Counted from the stretch's first letter, positions 35,455 to 49,542 are shown. The stretch: DNA of 64,000 nucleotides from Gnetum montanum (GCA_015680685.1 MNCI01037953.1:843999-907998), one strand, 5' to 3'. Notes: generated by a model not told the origin, from the letters alone. Program-made: numbers and translations.

Positions 35455-37800
35455 TTTGGCCAATAGGCTGTGAGGGTCTATGACCCTAAGGACCCCATCG
35501 TGGTTGAGTGTTGGAAATTCTTGAGAGTTAGGGGGTGAAGTCTTAAGTTCTTAGTCATAAATGAAGATCATTATAACTTCGTTTGTTTCATGATCCAGGC
35601 TAGAATGTTGATTCCACATATGAAAGTAGAAGCTAAGAGAGAGAATGAACTCATCCATCATGATGGGAAGGAGTATATTCCTTCTCCATATGACCAAATA
35701 CCCTTAATTGAGACCTATGCATGCATTTTATTTCAATTAATTAATTTAGATGAGGGAGATGGGAAGACTAGCTTGGATGAGTAGAAGGAGGAGGAGGATG
35801 AGTTTGGGGTAGAGTCTGAATATGAGAACATCCTAGGTGGGCTTTTTCAACAAGAAACCCCTATGGCCATAGTGCCTACCTCCCTCCCCCTTGCCTCTTC
35901 CATGGGACAAATGTTCCAATCCTCCTCCCCTTCCTATCCTACCATGTTTGAACCCATGTTTGTAATAGCTATGCACCAAATACAAATAGTACCAGAAATG
36001 ATAACCTTCCCTTCCTCCATGTCATTCGCAACACAACCTTAGTTTATGCGGCCATCATCAATGGTCATGACCACCACCACTTCTCTAACTACCTAGATGG
36101 GGTCCACTGTGGGACCCTAAGTAAACTAGGGATTACACACCCCTTTTGTCCCATTTATGCCCCAGATACTGACATAAACCTCTTTTTCTTTGTTTGGCAT
36201 GCCCACTACCATGATGACATAACCTTTTCCCTTAGTGCCATAATTGATAGCAAGGCCACAAGCCTTCCAACAAACACTGCAGCCCTTTGTGTAGACCCCA
36301 CAATTGGTAGGGGCACCCCTAGGACCTAGATGAAGCTTGCCAAATGATGTAGGACTTGACCAAAGACTTAATGAGGCTCAAGGCCTCTACTTCCCAAACT
36401 CTTAAGATCATTGACTTCTACCAGGATGATCCTATCAATCTTGTGATCCCATCATTAACATTTTTTCTTTGGTGTTCCCATTCTATAGTTTACTAAGTAC
36501 AATGATGAAGGTGACCTAAATTTGCATCTCATAACCTTCTACTTTGAGTGCATGTTGTTATAAGCTTGGTCACATACAATAACTAGGATATTTTCTATGT
36601 CCCTTATAAGGAAGGCCCTTGACTAGCATTGTGGATTACTAGGGGTCTATATCCTCTTTAGAAGACTTGATATCACAATTCATTAACCACTTTGAGTACA
36701 ACTTGAAGCTTGACACCATCCTTGATAAGCTTATGAATGTTGAGCAAGGACTCCTTGAACTGATGTAGAAGTTCATCCAATAATGGAATGGTATGCTTAA
36801 TGAGATATTGAAACCTATAGCTAGAACTCACCTTTTGGCTATATTCAAGGAGAGGGTTAATGACTTTATCAAGTTGAAACTATACTATCTTGATCGGTGG
36901 TTACTAAGTCAATCCTTCTCCTAGATCAAGAACATAGAGGATGCTATGGAGGCTAGCTATGACCCTGCCTACATGGCATATAAAAATCAACATGTGCAAA
37001 GGACAAGGAGAGGGGGATGAAAAATAATGTGATGGTGTCAACTATGGCCAAGGAAACCAAGACAACTAATTAGGGGTTAGGAATCAATGAATCCAAGGCC
37101 CTTGCTAACAACCATAACAACCAGCCCTTAACATTTTAGGCCACTGTGTCAATTGCTCTTATACATAGATTTGAGTGGAAAGACTGAACCAAATATACTA
37201 GGTTACCTTTGAAACCATCTAATCTTTTGGACCAACTATTGAAGAGTGGAAGAATCCAATACATGCAGATGACAAAAAATGCCCACAAGAGACATGAGAG
37301 GCTATGTGTGATAGTCGAGGACACCACTTGAGCAACAAAAGATGATCCTTAGGTACCCAAGCATTTTAAGCTTGATTGCTTTTGCCATTATCATCAATTC
37401 CTAGGTCATGACATTGACTTTTGCCTTACATTAAATGATGACCTACAAAAGATGATATATAGGGGTGAGCTAGTTCTTAATGCTTCCAATCCTGTTCAAC
37501 TATGGAGTCAGTTGATGCATGTTTACAAAGACCCATTAAATGCCATCAATAGCCTATACACCATAGTGACATTCAACATCAACCATGACCAAAGGCCTAC
37601 AAGGGAACCATTGGTGATTCAGGTATCCCTTCTTAATGAAAGGAGCCTTGTAACTTCTACTAGCTCAAAGTTCTTTTTTTTTGTAAGGGTGCCATTACCA
37701 ATGCCTTCCAAGGAGCCTTTTATCATTAGGATCCCTCCTCCTCTTGCTACAACTGATTCCACCTGCCTAATGGAATAGCGACCTCTCATGGTGGCTAATG
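35455..37800 (+). pseudogene. gag: Tat-2 gag
   Basis: Homologue of the Tat-1 gag in every block. N-terminal VYDPKDPIVVECWKF and the open stretch at 35,590-35,784 with ENELIHHDGKEYIPSPYDQI are followed by an acidic patch. Next is a Pro/Thr/Met-rich linker (35,870-36,330). The core has SSLEDLISQFINHFEYNLKL near 36,655 and FKERVNDFIKLKLYYLD. RLPLKPSNLLDQLLKSGRI lies near 37,200. The C-terminal Cys-His block CHYHQFLGHDIDFC (about 37,380-37,425) leads into the open stretch 37,452-37,778 with VYKDPLNAINSLY, matching IYKDPLN in Tat-1. Frame breaks are frequent. Confidence 0.85.
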
Positions 37801-39050
37801 CAATAACCTCTTTTTCACTAACAACTAATGACAACCAAAAGGTCTTAACTAAGCAAAGGAAGAAGCCTAACCAAAAGCCTAATAGCAAAGATGATAAGCA
37901 AGACAAGATATGGAAGGAAGTGGATCCACTGAAGCCCACTCCCATATCATCTATACCCATGACCTCTTTAACCCAAGTTGCTTCAATAAGCAAACCATGT
38001 AAGGATCCAAAAATCCAAGGGAAAGGAAAAGAGGAGAAGGCACAAAAACAATAGCTAAAACATGAAGTGCACATTTTAGGATGCATGGAGGAAGTTAAGT
38101 ACAACTAGGGTGACAAGCCCATGGCAAATGACAAGAACTTCCTAAGTGCGATGGAATAGGTTAAGTAGTCTCTAAAGTAGAAGAATACAACCTTAAGCCT
38201 ATATGACCTAGTTAGGACTTCTACTACACATTGTGAAGCACTTGTCAAGATGTTGACCTCCATCCTTGTTAGCGAGGACATTCCCACTAATGAAGAATCC
38301 ATTCATGTGGTGATGGTACCTTCCTCACCTAGGGAGACAAAGTCAACATCATTGGTGTTTTACAACAACAAAATTAAAACTAGTCTCTAAAATGGTGAGT
38401 TGACCAAGGGTCCTCTTTTCATTACAATATGGGTAGGGCAGTACATGGTGTTTTGGGTACACGTAGATGATGGGTCCATAATGAATGTCACTCTGTACAC
38501 CATAGTTGAACATTTAGGCCTAAAAAAAAGTATACAACATACATTAACATTGGCTCTCAAATCCTTTAATGGGTCATGGATTGACGTTAAGGGGTCTATC
38601 TCCTTAGACTTTGTGGTAGGGAAGCAATTCCCAACAATTGCTAGTTTCTTGGTGGTAGAGAAAACACTAGGATTCAATATCATCTTGGGAAGGCCTTGAC
38701 TGGCTCAACTATGAGCTATATCTTTACCTATCCACGAAGAAATTCACTTGCCTTATGAGGGAGGTGAAATTATCATCTATAGTGATAATGTAGTTCCCCT
38801 CACAGTTAATAATGTAGATATAGAATAGGAGTCTAAAGTGAAGTTTTAGGCAGAAACTCCCAACAACGAAGTTGAGTGACTTGAGGAAGTGGAAAAGGCT
38901 GAAAACAATAATGATGGGCTAGGAGACATGCTATGGGAAGAGCTCCTCTTTAACATCATCAGTGAAGGGGATGGAGAGTATAAGCTTGTGCAGAACAAGC
39001 CATACATGTTTCCTAATCTCTTAAAGATTAGAAAACATTTGCATAAGTGA
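37800..39050 (+). pseudogene. Tat-2 protease and flanking region
   Basis: Aspartic protease of the gag-pro polyprotein. A Lys/Pro-rich linker (37,800-38,060) precedes an open stretch at 38,400-38,699 with FWVHVDDGSIMNVTL, where DDGS is the altered active-site loop, and FNIILGRP at its end. PYEGGEIIIYSDN follows near 38,750, as in other Tat proteases. The frame continues past stops through an acidic region to KIRKHLHK-stop at 39,048-39,050. RT does not follow; the next RT sequence is at 59,500. Confidence 0.78.
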
Positions 39051-39747
39051 TGTACACCATTGATCCCCCCACCCTCTACCCTTGTGACCTTGTAACCACA
39101 TGTACTATTTATGTCATTTTGTTTGCTTTATGTTAAAATTTCTTTTGCATATAGCCTAGGAGTCTTTCTTTTATTTGCATTTTATTTAGGAAATCCTTTT
39201 CTCTCTTTCTTCTTAGCATGATATAAATTCAAAAACATGTAAAACTTTAAAACTAGAAAACCTTATAAAAATTTTAAAAAACATAAAATATACAAAAATA
39301 TGTTTTTCTTTGTACAACATGGGCCTACCATGACCTAAAACTAGCAAGAATGCATGACCCGCTAAGGCCTTAAACTAGCAAGCATTGCATGGTCTACCAT
39401 GGCCTAAAAATGGTAAGCATCATTTTACCTTATTTCCATTTTAGCCTACAACCTTCTTGTCTAGCCATTTCAACATTTTACAATGTTATAGCCAAGGTAA
39501 CCAACATAGCCTTAAATTCCATTTATAATGCAAGACTACAACCAAAACTAAAATTTAAAATTAAATTAAAATGTTTACAATGTGAACAACCATGGCCACA
39601 TTGTGTGGCAAAATGTTCAAATAACAAACTATAATCATGAATATCTCTACAACCCAAATCTTGGCTAATACTAGCCATCAACATTAATCACAGTAAATAA
39701 TATGTAACCATCAACAAGAAAAAACTAAGATGGGCAACTAGAGGATG
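39051..39747. other. Non-coding start of the Tat-2 PR-RT interval
   Basis: AT-rich, no gene. Three copies of a word group CATG(G/A)CCTA...AAACTAGCAAG occur at 39,325-39,420; related copies lie on the other side of the interval at about 58,875 and 59,170. Confidence 0.5.
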
Positions 39748-42700
39748 CTAGGGGGCATTTGGAGGAGGAAGTGATGGACCATCCCCACCCTTGCTATTGG
39801 GGCTGTGATATCGCCTAGTGCTTGTAACATAACAACATAAGACTAATCAATAGCTAATGCATGACATAAGCAAGCCTATAACCTAAGTAAAACCAACACA
39901 TCATATAAAATCAAGTGAAAATAATCAAACCTGTGGAGAATCTGGCTCAACAAATACTAGGGGAATATGTGGAAGACCAACCTCCAAGTGATGAAGGATT
40001 TTGTCTTCTTTCATGTGGGCCCAATCCACATCTCCAAGATTAATGCTTATGAGAATGTTGGTCACATAGACATTTGTTTGTGTGGGTAGCTATCATGAAA
40101 CTATGGTCATTAAAACCTCACCTACAGCTATAAAGACCTAAGGAGTAGGAGATTTAGCCATTGTTAAAGTGGTTTCAAAGAGCTTGTAAGAACTTTTAGC
40201 TTGAACCCCCTTGATGAATAGCTCCATCTTGCATCATTCAATCATGTCATTTTTAAGACACTTAATATATGCTACCTGATTAGCCTTGTACTTTCTTTTG
40301 TGGTCTTTTTGTGCTTGGTCCTACTTTAGGGCCCCATCACAATAGTTTTTTTAGTCCTTGGCTTGTCATGAAATGAGGTCCATTTTCAACTATTGCTCCA
40401 GTGTCTCCCTAACAAGGGCCACCTTGTCATGGATGGCATTCTAATAGTGAGCTCATGTGATCTCCTTCATTTGCAAGTTCTTTGTGTTAGTCACTTGGGC
40501 TTCAACAAAGGCCTTACGATCTTGAAGATTGGTAATCATTTGAGCTTGCCTCTTGTTCTCCTTCTTTAAGGCCACAACTTTCTCCCATAGCGAATTGTTG
40601 GACCTTTGAAATTTCCACAAAATTTTTCACATAAAACTACAAGATAAGTTAGTTTTGTATAACTTTTTTGGTACATTTTGGACCTTAGGTGGGAGCTAAG
40701 GTAAGGAGTCAGACTCCATGTCATGGCTAGGGTCCCACGCAATTGTTGGCATTGTAAGTAATATAACTAAAATATATAACCATAAGCACAACATATGAAA
40801 TGAATAACCATAAGTAAATATACATCTAGAAATCAAATAGAAATAATAAGATAAAACAAAGTTCTTACTGATCTTAGGAACAACTTGTTGCGACTAGTTG
40901 ATGATGTCCTTAGCCACTCCATGCATGAATTCCATCTTGTCTGGATCCTCTACCCATGGTTTCATGGGAAATGTAGATGTAGAGGTCTCTACTTGTGGCT
41001 CAAGAAGTATATCAAGCACAAAAATCATCGAATGGTTAGGACAAAAACCAAACATAGAACAATAAACTATAGTAGGTAGCACTATGACATATGCATACTT
41101 GGCTCCTCCTCTAGGATGATGATGGAAGGTTTCCTTGATAACAGCTCATCAAAAAAGACATCTAGGTGATCCAATGCCATGTTGGCCAACCCCTCCTCCT
41201 CATGCTACTATAGGAGGTCCTCCTTTGCATGCCTCTACTCCTTTGATGCTATAGTAGCTTGGGCTTCCATGTACTGATACTTGTCTACAAGGATAGTAAA
41301 CCAACAAAAAACATTAGAACAACTCAACATTACAACCTTATAGCCTTAGAACTCAAAACATAAAAAAACCAAAATATAGCCAAAGTTAGTAATGTACCTA
41401 TGATTGCATGATGAGTTTTGGCAAGCTTAAGCTTTAGCCTTCTCTTGGAAGGCTACTATATTGTTGGTTCTACTTCCTCCATAGGCCATTTGAATTTGAC
41501 TTTAGCTACTGTGTTAGCTTCAACGTGTAGCTCTCTAGCCCTATCAATGTTTGCATGGTCTACATGAGGCTCCATCCCCATGCTATTAGGGGAAACACAT
41601 CACCTACCACTAACTACCTTAGTGATTATAGATAGAAAGTCCCCTATCTCCTCTAGTGGGTTATGGACCTACATAATTGGATAAATATGCTTTATCCAAG
41701 GTTTAGAGAGTTGGGATAGGTCTTGGCACATCCATTGCCCATCCCTCCTTGTGATCAAGAACTTCATGAATCTCTTCAAATATGCCATGAAAAATGAAGA
41801 GTTCATGTGGCATATGGTGGAGAGATTCTTATGGAGTTTGAGGATTTTCTCATGTAACCCAGTGGCCAAGTGAGTAGCCCAATCAAATAGAGAATCTTCT
41901 CCTAAGACCTTCATCATGGTCCATACCTGAGCAATACCAGTCACCCTCTTTTGTGATAGTAGTTTAGGAAAGGCATGGGATTAAAACAAGAGATAAAACT
42001 CCCTTGATTTGGGCACCTAAAAATCATCCATGGACAACCTAGAATGGCTACAACAAGCATCAAACCATTCCTCTAACTCCTTGCGGTGGCCTACCTCCTT
42101 AACTAGTTTGATGACAACCTTCATCCCTTCAATGAGAATACCAAAGATATTACAAAAGGTAGCCTTGTTAATGGGTATAGTGATTGGTACCCTATGCATC
42201 TTGGTGATGAACTTATTGGTCCCTTCATTAAAGGATTCAATGATGTTCATCATCTCAGTGGTAGGAATGGTTGGGGTAGGCTTCATGAAGAGATTAAGCA
42301 AACTTACATGAGAAATGCATGCTTGAACATGTCTAGGTGCTTGTCCCCTCAATCAACACTATGCTACTTCCACCTCATCAAATTTTAGGATGAAGATCTC
42401 CTCAGCACATCTTGAAATGGTCAAAGTAAGGTTGAAAGAGGTGGAAGCACCTGCAAGATAACAAAAATGACCTATTAGGTAAGGCATGAAACCCCATTTA
42501 TAACCAAGATACAACAAGTAAAATATAGATCATAACCATTAGAAAACTTAGAACAAAAATAGCCTAAAAATGGTATAGCCATAAAAAAGTTAACTTAGCT
42601 AAAACCATATTTATTTTCTTGCGTCTGTTCTTCCTACTAGATGAGGGTTTTGTGGAGGTCTCAATGTTAGTATTTGGTATTGGAAGGTGTTTCAGGATCA

Positions 42701-43448
42701 TCCACCAACTATGAGTCATTTTAGAAACCACACACCTCTTGAAGGATGGGACAAAGATTTGGGTGTATTTATCAAAATTTCCCTTCAATTGATCAACCAT
42801 TGTCTTTCTAATCTTAGGACGTCAGTTAAATACACCCATCATGGTCTAAGCCACCTCCAAGGTTTGGTTATTCCTAACCAAACCTTTGTCACTAACCTTG
42901 TGCCTACAAGATGTGTAGCATTTGAAACATTAGAAACCTATAATGCTAATGAGAGGTAGGTAGAATAATTAAAACCAAAATAATCCATACATTACAACCA
43001 TACTCACCTCACCTAATGGTACCTTGTACTAGGAGGATTTTGAAATAATGTGTGGGTTTGATGCACCAACATGAGAGTATTATTAGTGTTATACTAAGAA
43101 TACTCTGGCATGCTCCATATTTGGGTAAGCTTGTAGGTCCTAGGGGTGTCTCTACTATCATACATCTCCCCTTCCACATGCATCTCAAGATCATCCATTT
43201 TGAATTTGACAATCAGATTAGATGACTGAGGTAGTAGGGTCTCCACTATGACCCTAGCCATGTGCACAGACAAGTGTGATCACAACATCACTCTGAAGTT
43301 TTGGAGGAGGTAGGCAAGGAATTTCCCACAACACAGGGAACCTTGCTCTAGGATCAAATTAGTGGGAAAAGTGTTAAGCTTGGGGAGGTTGACACAACAC
43401 AGAATTCCCACAAGCTCAACCATGATCAGGTTGGACTTAAGGAAAGCC
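39748..43448 (-). pseudogene. Antisense multi-exon additional ORF relic inside Tat-2
   Basis: Minus-strand gene-like unit with seven plausible exons, each with AG and GT-type borders: 43,448-43,008; 42,937-42,606; 42,450-41,398; 41,284-41,099; about 40,991-40,869; 40,636-39,931; 39,820-39,748. The best junctions are TTGTTATCTTGCAG before 42,450, GAG/GTGAGTATG after 43,008 and TCA/GTAAGAAC after 40,869. The largest exon encodes ITIPINKATFCNIFGI, ELEEWFDACCSHSRLSMDDF and SFFMAYLKRFMKFLI; the second has a basic RKNRRKK stretch; the penultimate is coiled-coil-like (WEKVVALKKENKRQAQMI). This layout, globular domain then coiled coil, recalls the sense aORFs of A-C, and antisense extra ORFs are known from Tat-group elements. 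Stops occur in most exons, so it is a relic. A captured host gene is the main alternative. Confidence 0.58.
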
Positions 43449-44793
43449 CTATAGAGGAAGCAAAAAATAACGTTAGAACCACATCGATAAAACTTAGGCA
43501 AAATAATAACAAGAACAAAAAAAAATAACAAATATAACCAAACATAGCATGCAACTGACACTTTGAATTTCTTGGAAATTTTAACTATACATTCTAGTTA
43601 GTGGTGAAACTAGCCATTGTAAAAACTATAGGGTGTTAGCCAAAAATTCTTTGAGAAAATTCAACAAAAATAAACATTTCATGGCCTACGTAACCTTTAA
43701 ACATTACATCCAAAACACAACCAAGTTTACATGATCAAGAAAAATTAGAAACATCATGCCAAAGCAAGCCTTAGTTCAAACAACCTTTACATAACAACAC
43801 TTAACACCCAAAAATGGCCATAGGAAAATCACTACTCAAACTAGTAAATAATTTTTAATAACCATAAAACCAATTTTAGAACACTCCTAATATCTCCAAG
43901 TATCCCCAATTTCATGGGAAATTAACAATAAAAATCATACAATATGCTAATGCTGCTCATCTTTAAGAAGTAAAACCACTACAACCTAAAAACCTCCATT
44001 TGTACAATTGTATGAGAAAAATCACTAAAAATAAACTGAGCTCCAAATTTAGTGATTGTACCATCATTGGAATTCTGATATCATGAACTACACATCCATA
44101 ACTAGAAAAACCTAAAATTTTCAAACATTTTTATAGAAGATGTAGCAAATTGAATAGGAACTAGGTCATCATGGCAAAAATGATTTTTGCATAAGTTCCT
44201 TAGAAAATTCACAAAAAATTCATTTAAGACCAATTATAGGAATTCAAAGACTTTTGAAAACCTTAAACTAAGATCTACATGCCCATAGCTAGAAAACATA
44301 AAAAACCCTACTACTTTCTTAGGAAAAATTCATGAACTTTAATGAAAAAACTGGAAATGGCACAAAACATAACCATATGACTTAGCCAATAAATTCACAA
44401 TGAATTGATTACAACTCTAAATTAAACAAAACCATAGCCAATATAAACCTAAAATCTAACCCTAAAAATCAAAATCCTTAAATTTTAACAAATCATAGCC
44501 ATATCCTTAAAATTTCACAAATAGGGTTGCCTTTTTTTTTTTGCCAAAAATAGTAAAAAAACACCTAAAAATTACCAAAGCCTATTTTAAAATAGTCATA
44601 AATTAAATCTAAATGACCAAGTGGCTCTCAAAACATATAGAGAACACCAAAATAAGGGGCAATATTTTTCTTAAATTTAATTATATTAAACACAATAACC
44701 TAGATCTAAAAAAATGGCCTCATTCTAAACTAGGAAACAACACAAAATGACTAGAAACACAAAGAAAATTGCTAGTAGTGGCCTACCAATGGT
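43449..44793. other. Upstream flank of the antisense relic
   Basis: AT-rich with many short A runs. I see no ORF or repeat of note. It may contain the antisense promoter and first exon, which I could not define. Confidence 0.4.
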
Positions 44794-44798
44794 GATTG
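44794..44798. repeat. Target-site duplication of E1, left copy
   Basis: GATTG directly before the TGTGGATC start of the E1 LTR; an identical GATTG follows the other end at 56,454-56,458. Confidence 0.75.
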
Positions 44799-46145
44799 TG
44801 TGGATCATTGAACTTAGAAGGGAGGGGGGTGAATAAGTTTCTCAAATTGAAACTTTGTAACACAAAAGCACATACACTGAATTTAACATGATTTCCCAAT
44901 TTGGGTAGGCCACACTCACAGGGTAGATCACTAGCATACCTTTGGACTTTGTTGCTCCCAAAATGTGGTTGAAGGATCCACACCCTGTATAGTCTTCAAG
45001 CCTTGCTCTAGAGTGCTNGAAGCATACATTCAAACTTTGTTGCTCTCAAATGTGATTTGAAGGGTTCACACCCTGTACAATCTTCAAGCCTTGCTTTGAA
45101 GTGTTGTGACACTGTAGCAACCACCCAACCTTGCAAGGTCTTGTCAGGCTTGGAATATGGTTTCCAAGTTCCATTACCTTCACAATCTTGAGCTCTACTT
45201 AGTAGTGTTGTGCTACAACACCAACCACTCAATCTCATAGGATCTTGAGAAGCTTAATCAAGATGCCTTCTTGTAAGACATACATCAATCCCTTAGGACA
45301 ATAATGGAGTACAAAAATTACAAGGGATGAATGTAACTTAGTTTGCTAAGCCTTGTACTTTGAGGTACAACATAATGAGGAGCAACAAAGATCACAATGA
45401 TTGAAAAATGATTATACAATGATTGTACAAGGGCTTGCACATTTTCCAATTCATATGATATCTTCTTATAGCTACCATGTTTTCAAATCCATCTTGGAAT
45501 GCATACAATAACTAGCTAAAGGTCATGGAAGATGTCTTATTTATGCCTGAGACTTCTTTCTCTATTTTCCCTCTATTTTGGGAAGATGTCTTTTGTTTGG
45601 GAAAGACATTTGTTTGAAATCTCCATTCTAGGAAGACATCTTCATCTAAGAAAAGAAGTCTTTCTAAAACTAGCTTGCATTCTATGAAGATGTTTATACT
45701 TGATGAAAGACATCTGCGGTTTCTTGGAGATGTCTTTGTCTATGCATCTTTCACTTCTGCTAAGATGTCTACTATTTCTTAAAGAAGTCTTTCTTCACCT
45801 TCCTTTGCATGATGAATTCTTTGTTCCTTGTTCATAACCTTGCACTTTTGCATGTGTTAATGATGACAACTTTTCTTGTCCATGTTCTTTGAATTCTCTT
45901 CCTTTAAGCTTTCCTTTTATGGATGAGATGTTGAGACCTTTGTTCATGTTCCTTGAATTCTCTTCCTTTGAGCTTTCCTTTCGTGGATGATACATTAAGA
46001 CCTTGTGGACGAATTTCTTCTTTTATCTACATTAGTGCATTCCTTATCATCTCATCTTGGTCCTACAACCATAACAACCACACAACCATACACACAACCT
46101 TTATCTCCATTTTTCTTAACATTTTGACACACCAAAAGGTCTACA
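44799..46145 (-). mobile_element. E1 3' LTR (about 1,347 bp)
   Basis: It starts TGTGGATCATTGAAC and ends AAGGTCTACA. A polypyrimidine stretch (TCTTCTCCTTTTT on the plus strand, 46,147-46,159) follows, i.e. the element's polypurine tract. On the minus strand a TATA-like GCTATAAGAAG lies near 45,470, with about ten AAGACATCTT/AAGATGTCTT words just upstream of it (45,520-45,790). One N occurs at 45,018. Confidence 0.8.
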
Positions 46146-48225
46146 ATCTTCTCCTTTTTAGTGATGTTCAAAATTTAAGAAAATGGATTAGTGATCATAA
46201 GAAAATAATCATACTACGCCATTTTTGAATAGCAACAAAAAGGATAAGGCACATAAACTAGTTAAAGAGTCGTCATAATAGGCATAGTATCATAAAATAT
46301 GCATAATCAACAATCATGACATAATCCCAAGGAAATAAAAAAAAATTTAGGAAGCAATAATATTAATTAAAGAGCACAAATTTTTCAGCACCAAGTTCCA
46401 TGAAGAGTTACCTCAAATTTTTCAAGAACTGATCCAAGCCTTCCAAGTGATATTCAAACATAAAGCTTGAAGTGAAGTAGAAGCCTTGAAGATCAAGTAA
46501 CCTATCTCTAAATAAATTAGTCATTACTAGTTTGCATCACATGGTTCTTTCATTTTCTAATATTCTTTGTCCTTTTAATATGGAATATATTATATGATAA
46601 GGAGAGTATAGTAATACAACTTCACAATTTAATAGTAGCCATGCTAAATCTTAAATTCTTGAACTAGGAAGTACATCTCAAGGAAAACTGTTCAAAGGAT
46701 GTTTCGATCAAAATCGTGGATACTTTGCCATAACGAAAATGATCATGGTTTTTCTCATATTATTGTAAGGAATAATATCAAGTATTTGCATTTTTTTCAT
46801 AAAAATTATATGTACTCCTTGTGCCAACTTATTCTTGAATATCAAAGAGGTGGGTTGATGATACATTGAGTTTTGTGCCTTTTCGTTCAAAAATAAAGGA
46901 GCTACCACTAATCCAAAAGGGACAAACAACACACAATTTGATGCCAAAGACCAAGGATAGATCATGTAGGAACAAGAAGTCTATCTATTTAAAATAATTT
47001 TTTTATGGAAACTTGTATCTCTAGATTCAATTAAAAATCTCAAAAATCAACAAAAGGATATGGAAGCCATGAGAGAAACATGCATATTTAGCTTTTTGTA
47101 CAAGGCAATGCAGCAAAATAAATCATGTTGATAGAGAAATATGTATATATTCATATACCTCATTTTTATCAAAGGATATCAAGAGCACAAATTAAAGACT
47201 TAGCCATCCTCTTAAAATAAAAATTCCTCTTGATGTCGTTAACTTGCTCATTTTGGAATATTTTGTTGTTTTAGTGTCTCTTGATTGAAGTCTCCAAACA
47301 CTCCCCCTACATTGATGATCTCCAAGATGGTGATGAGGAATAGGTTCCCCCTATCCATGTGCTACTTATCTTGGGCTATTAATGTACAAATGTTGTAAAT
47401 CACAAAACACTACAGCTATAGGTTAACATTAATCTCAAATTTGGAGACTAAGGTTTCTAAGCAGTAATTTTGATAGAGTTTTTCAAAGGCTTGTCTTAGC
47501 TCATAAATAGCAAAAATATCCCAAAGGCCATGAACTTAGAAGCAAATCATCACAATAAGTTCAAATTAAACAAGATTGAAAACATGAAAAAAACTAATAA
47601 GATAATGATCCAAAGGAAATCAAAATGAGTGCTACACACATATGTTCATAGAAAAAATTATATCAAGATTAAAAATGAATGTAAGAGATTCTCTAAACAA
47701 TTATTCAACCATTGTTTTGATCTAGAAAAGACAAATAATTTTGGACTTCAAATACTATTCTTATTAACTAGCAAGAAAAGAGATGAAAACTTACCTTGAC
47801 TTACCTTGCTTATTGGTGAGGAGAGAAGATTATTGGAGTTTAAGATAAGGTCCCTTACCATGAAGTACCTCCTCATATTTAGGTTTTGTTTCATTGGATC
47901 ATGTATGTGATATCTCCATTTTTTTATGTTTTTAATGATAGAACCCTTGATCACTTATTGCATAATGTTCATTACTTTACTTTTCTTCATTCTCACTTAT
48001 TGGTAGCTACACAATTTCCTTACCAAAGCCTTTTTGACAAGACCAAGTGTTAATCTTATTTTGATCATCATGAGTATAGTTAAGAGTCTGCTTACAGCCA
48101 TAATTTTTACAAAAAAATAAAGTATTATCCTCATGATTAAAATTATCAAACTTGACTATGCTTGAGCTTGAATTTTCATGTGTTGAGCTTGAGTTTTCAT
48201 TTGTAGCTTCCTCTAAATTATTTGG
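46146..48225 (-). other. E1 internal non-coding part
   Basis: About 2 kb where Copia pol would be expected. No integrase, RT or RNase H motif is seen in any frame. A short minus ORF near 47,850 (WRYHIHDPMKQ) may be a gag tail. Confidence 0.55.
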
Positions 48226-49502
48226 CTAATTTTTAGGAGTCTCCTCATTTTGAGCCTTGCTGTAATCCTTATTAAAAGAGGTTAGTTGTTCAATCTCAGC
48301 TTTTATGTTTGAGATATCTTCTTTAACTTCATCATGGATAGCATCCAATTTAGACATTACAAATTTCTTTACCTTCCTAATCAAACGATGTAAAAGATAA
48401 ATTTCTTCTTTAAATTCATTGTACCTTTTGTCACACTTACCATCTCGCTTAGTCATTTGTGAGGAATTTTCATCTGTAAGTGCCATACATATGAGATGTG
48501 AATCTTTGGAAGAATTACACGCTTCCTCTTGACTTTGCTCAACATCATTCCAACTTATATAAAAGTTGGTCTTTTTAATTCCTCATCATTAGATTTATTC
48601 TTTGGATGTACCTTGTTATCACTAGGAAATTCGAAGGCCATATGGTCTCTTGACAAATCCAACATTCTATAGAATAGAAATATAAGTTAGGATTCAAAAA
48701 ATTTCTTCCTCTTTCTCTACCTTTGAATAGATTTGGTCTTTGTTGTGATGCCCCCTTATTTCTTCTTATAAAAAATCATTGCAGCTTCCTTGAGAAAAAG
48801 GCAATTTCATCTTCACTGCCCTCATCAAGCTCATTAGAATCTTCTTTAGAGTTGTAGGCCTTTCTTGAATTGCTCCTTCTCTTATGAGATTCGTTTCATA
48901 AGTAATGAAAGCACTTCGAAGCTCTTCAAATTTCAAGGTTGCGAAATTTCTGATCTCCTCCATAGCCATGACCTTTGGTCTATACTTTGGTTGTAGAGTT
49001 CTGATCATTTTGATGATGACATTACTTTCAGGAAAATATTTACCTATTTTTGTAATAGCTACAACAAGATCATTAGCTCTAGAGAAATAATTTTCTATTT
49101 TCTCACCTTCTCTAATTTTGAGTTTATTGTATTCACTTTGTAAAATTAAAAAGTTTGATGGCTTAACAATAAATGTTCCTTCATAGGTAGCTTCTAAAGT
49201 TTGCCAAATTTCTTTGGCCATTTTACATCCTATTACTTTATTAAATTTAGATTCATTCAATGCATAATATAAACAATTTTTTGCTTTTGAATCAAACATG
49301 AACTTATCCTTTTCCTCTTATGTCCATTTGTTGCGATGCTTGATGATGTTGGTGGCACTGTCAACAAGCAGAGCGTAGCCTTCAAGGATTGACTTCCACA
49401 CTTAAATTCTATGGATTTGAAGAACTCTTGCATTCTAGCTTTCCAATAGGAGAAGCTGAATCTATCATACATAGGTGACTTTATGTAAGATGTCCCCTCC
49501 AT
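48226..49502 (-). pseudogene. gag: E1 gag (Copia-type, UBN2-like)
   Basis: Capsid protein of a Copia-type element. It starts MEGTSYIKSPMYDRFSFSYWKARM near 49,502, the usual N-terminal gag text. A frameshift near 49,270 leads into a 177-codon stretch (49,299-48,766) with MAKEIWQTLEATYEG, LKIREGEKIENYFSRANDLV and EIRNFATLKFEELRSAFITYE, the UBN2 domain. A broken zinc knuckle follows near 48,620-48,680 (ECWIC then a small deletion), then a MAL-initiated, Lys/Glu-rich coiled stretch (48,486-48,226). No protease follows. Confidence 0.85.
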
Positions 49503-49542
49503 TGTTCACTCTTGAAGTTTATGATTACAAAGAAGAGTACTA

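Noticed and set aside
45795-46228. ORFs in the E1 LTR, including one with repeated LKGREFKEHG text
   Set aside because: They derive from a duplicated LTR segment (CTTTGAATTCTCTTCCTTT... words near 45,890 and 45,950) and not from a gene.
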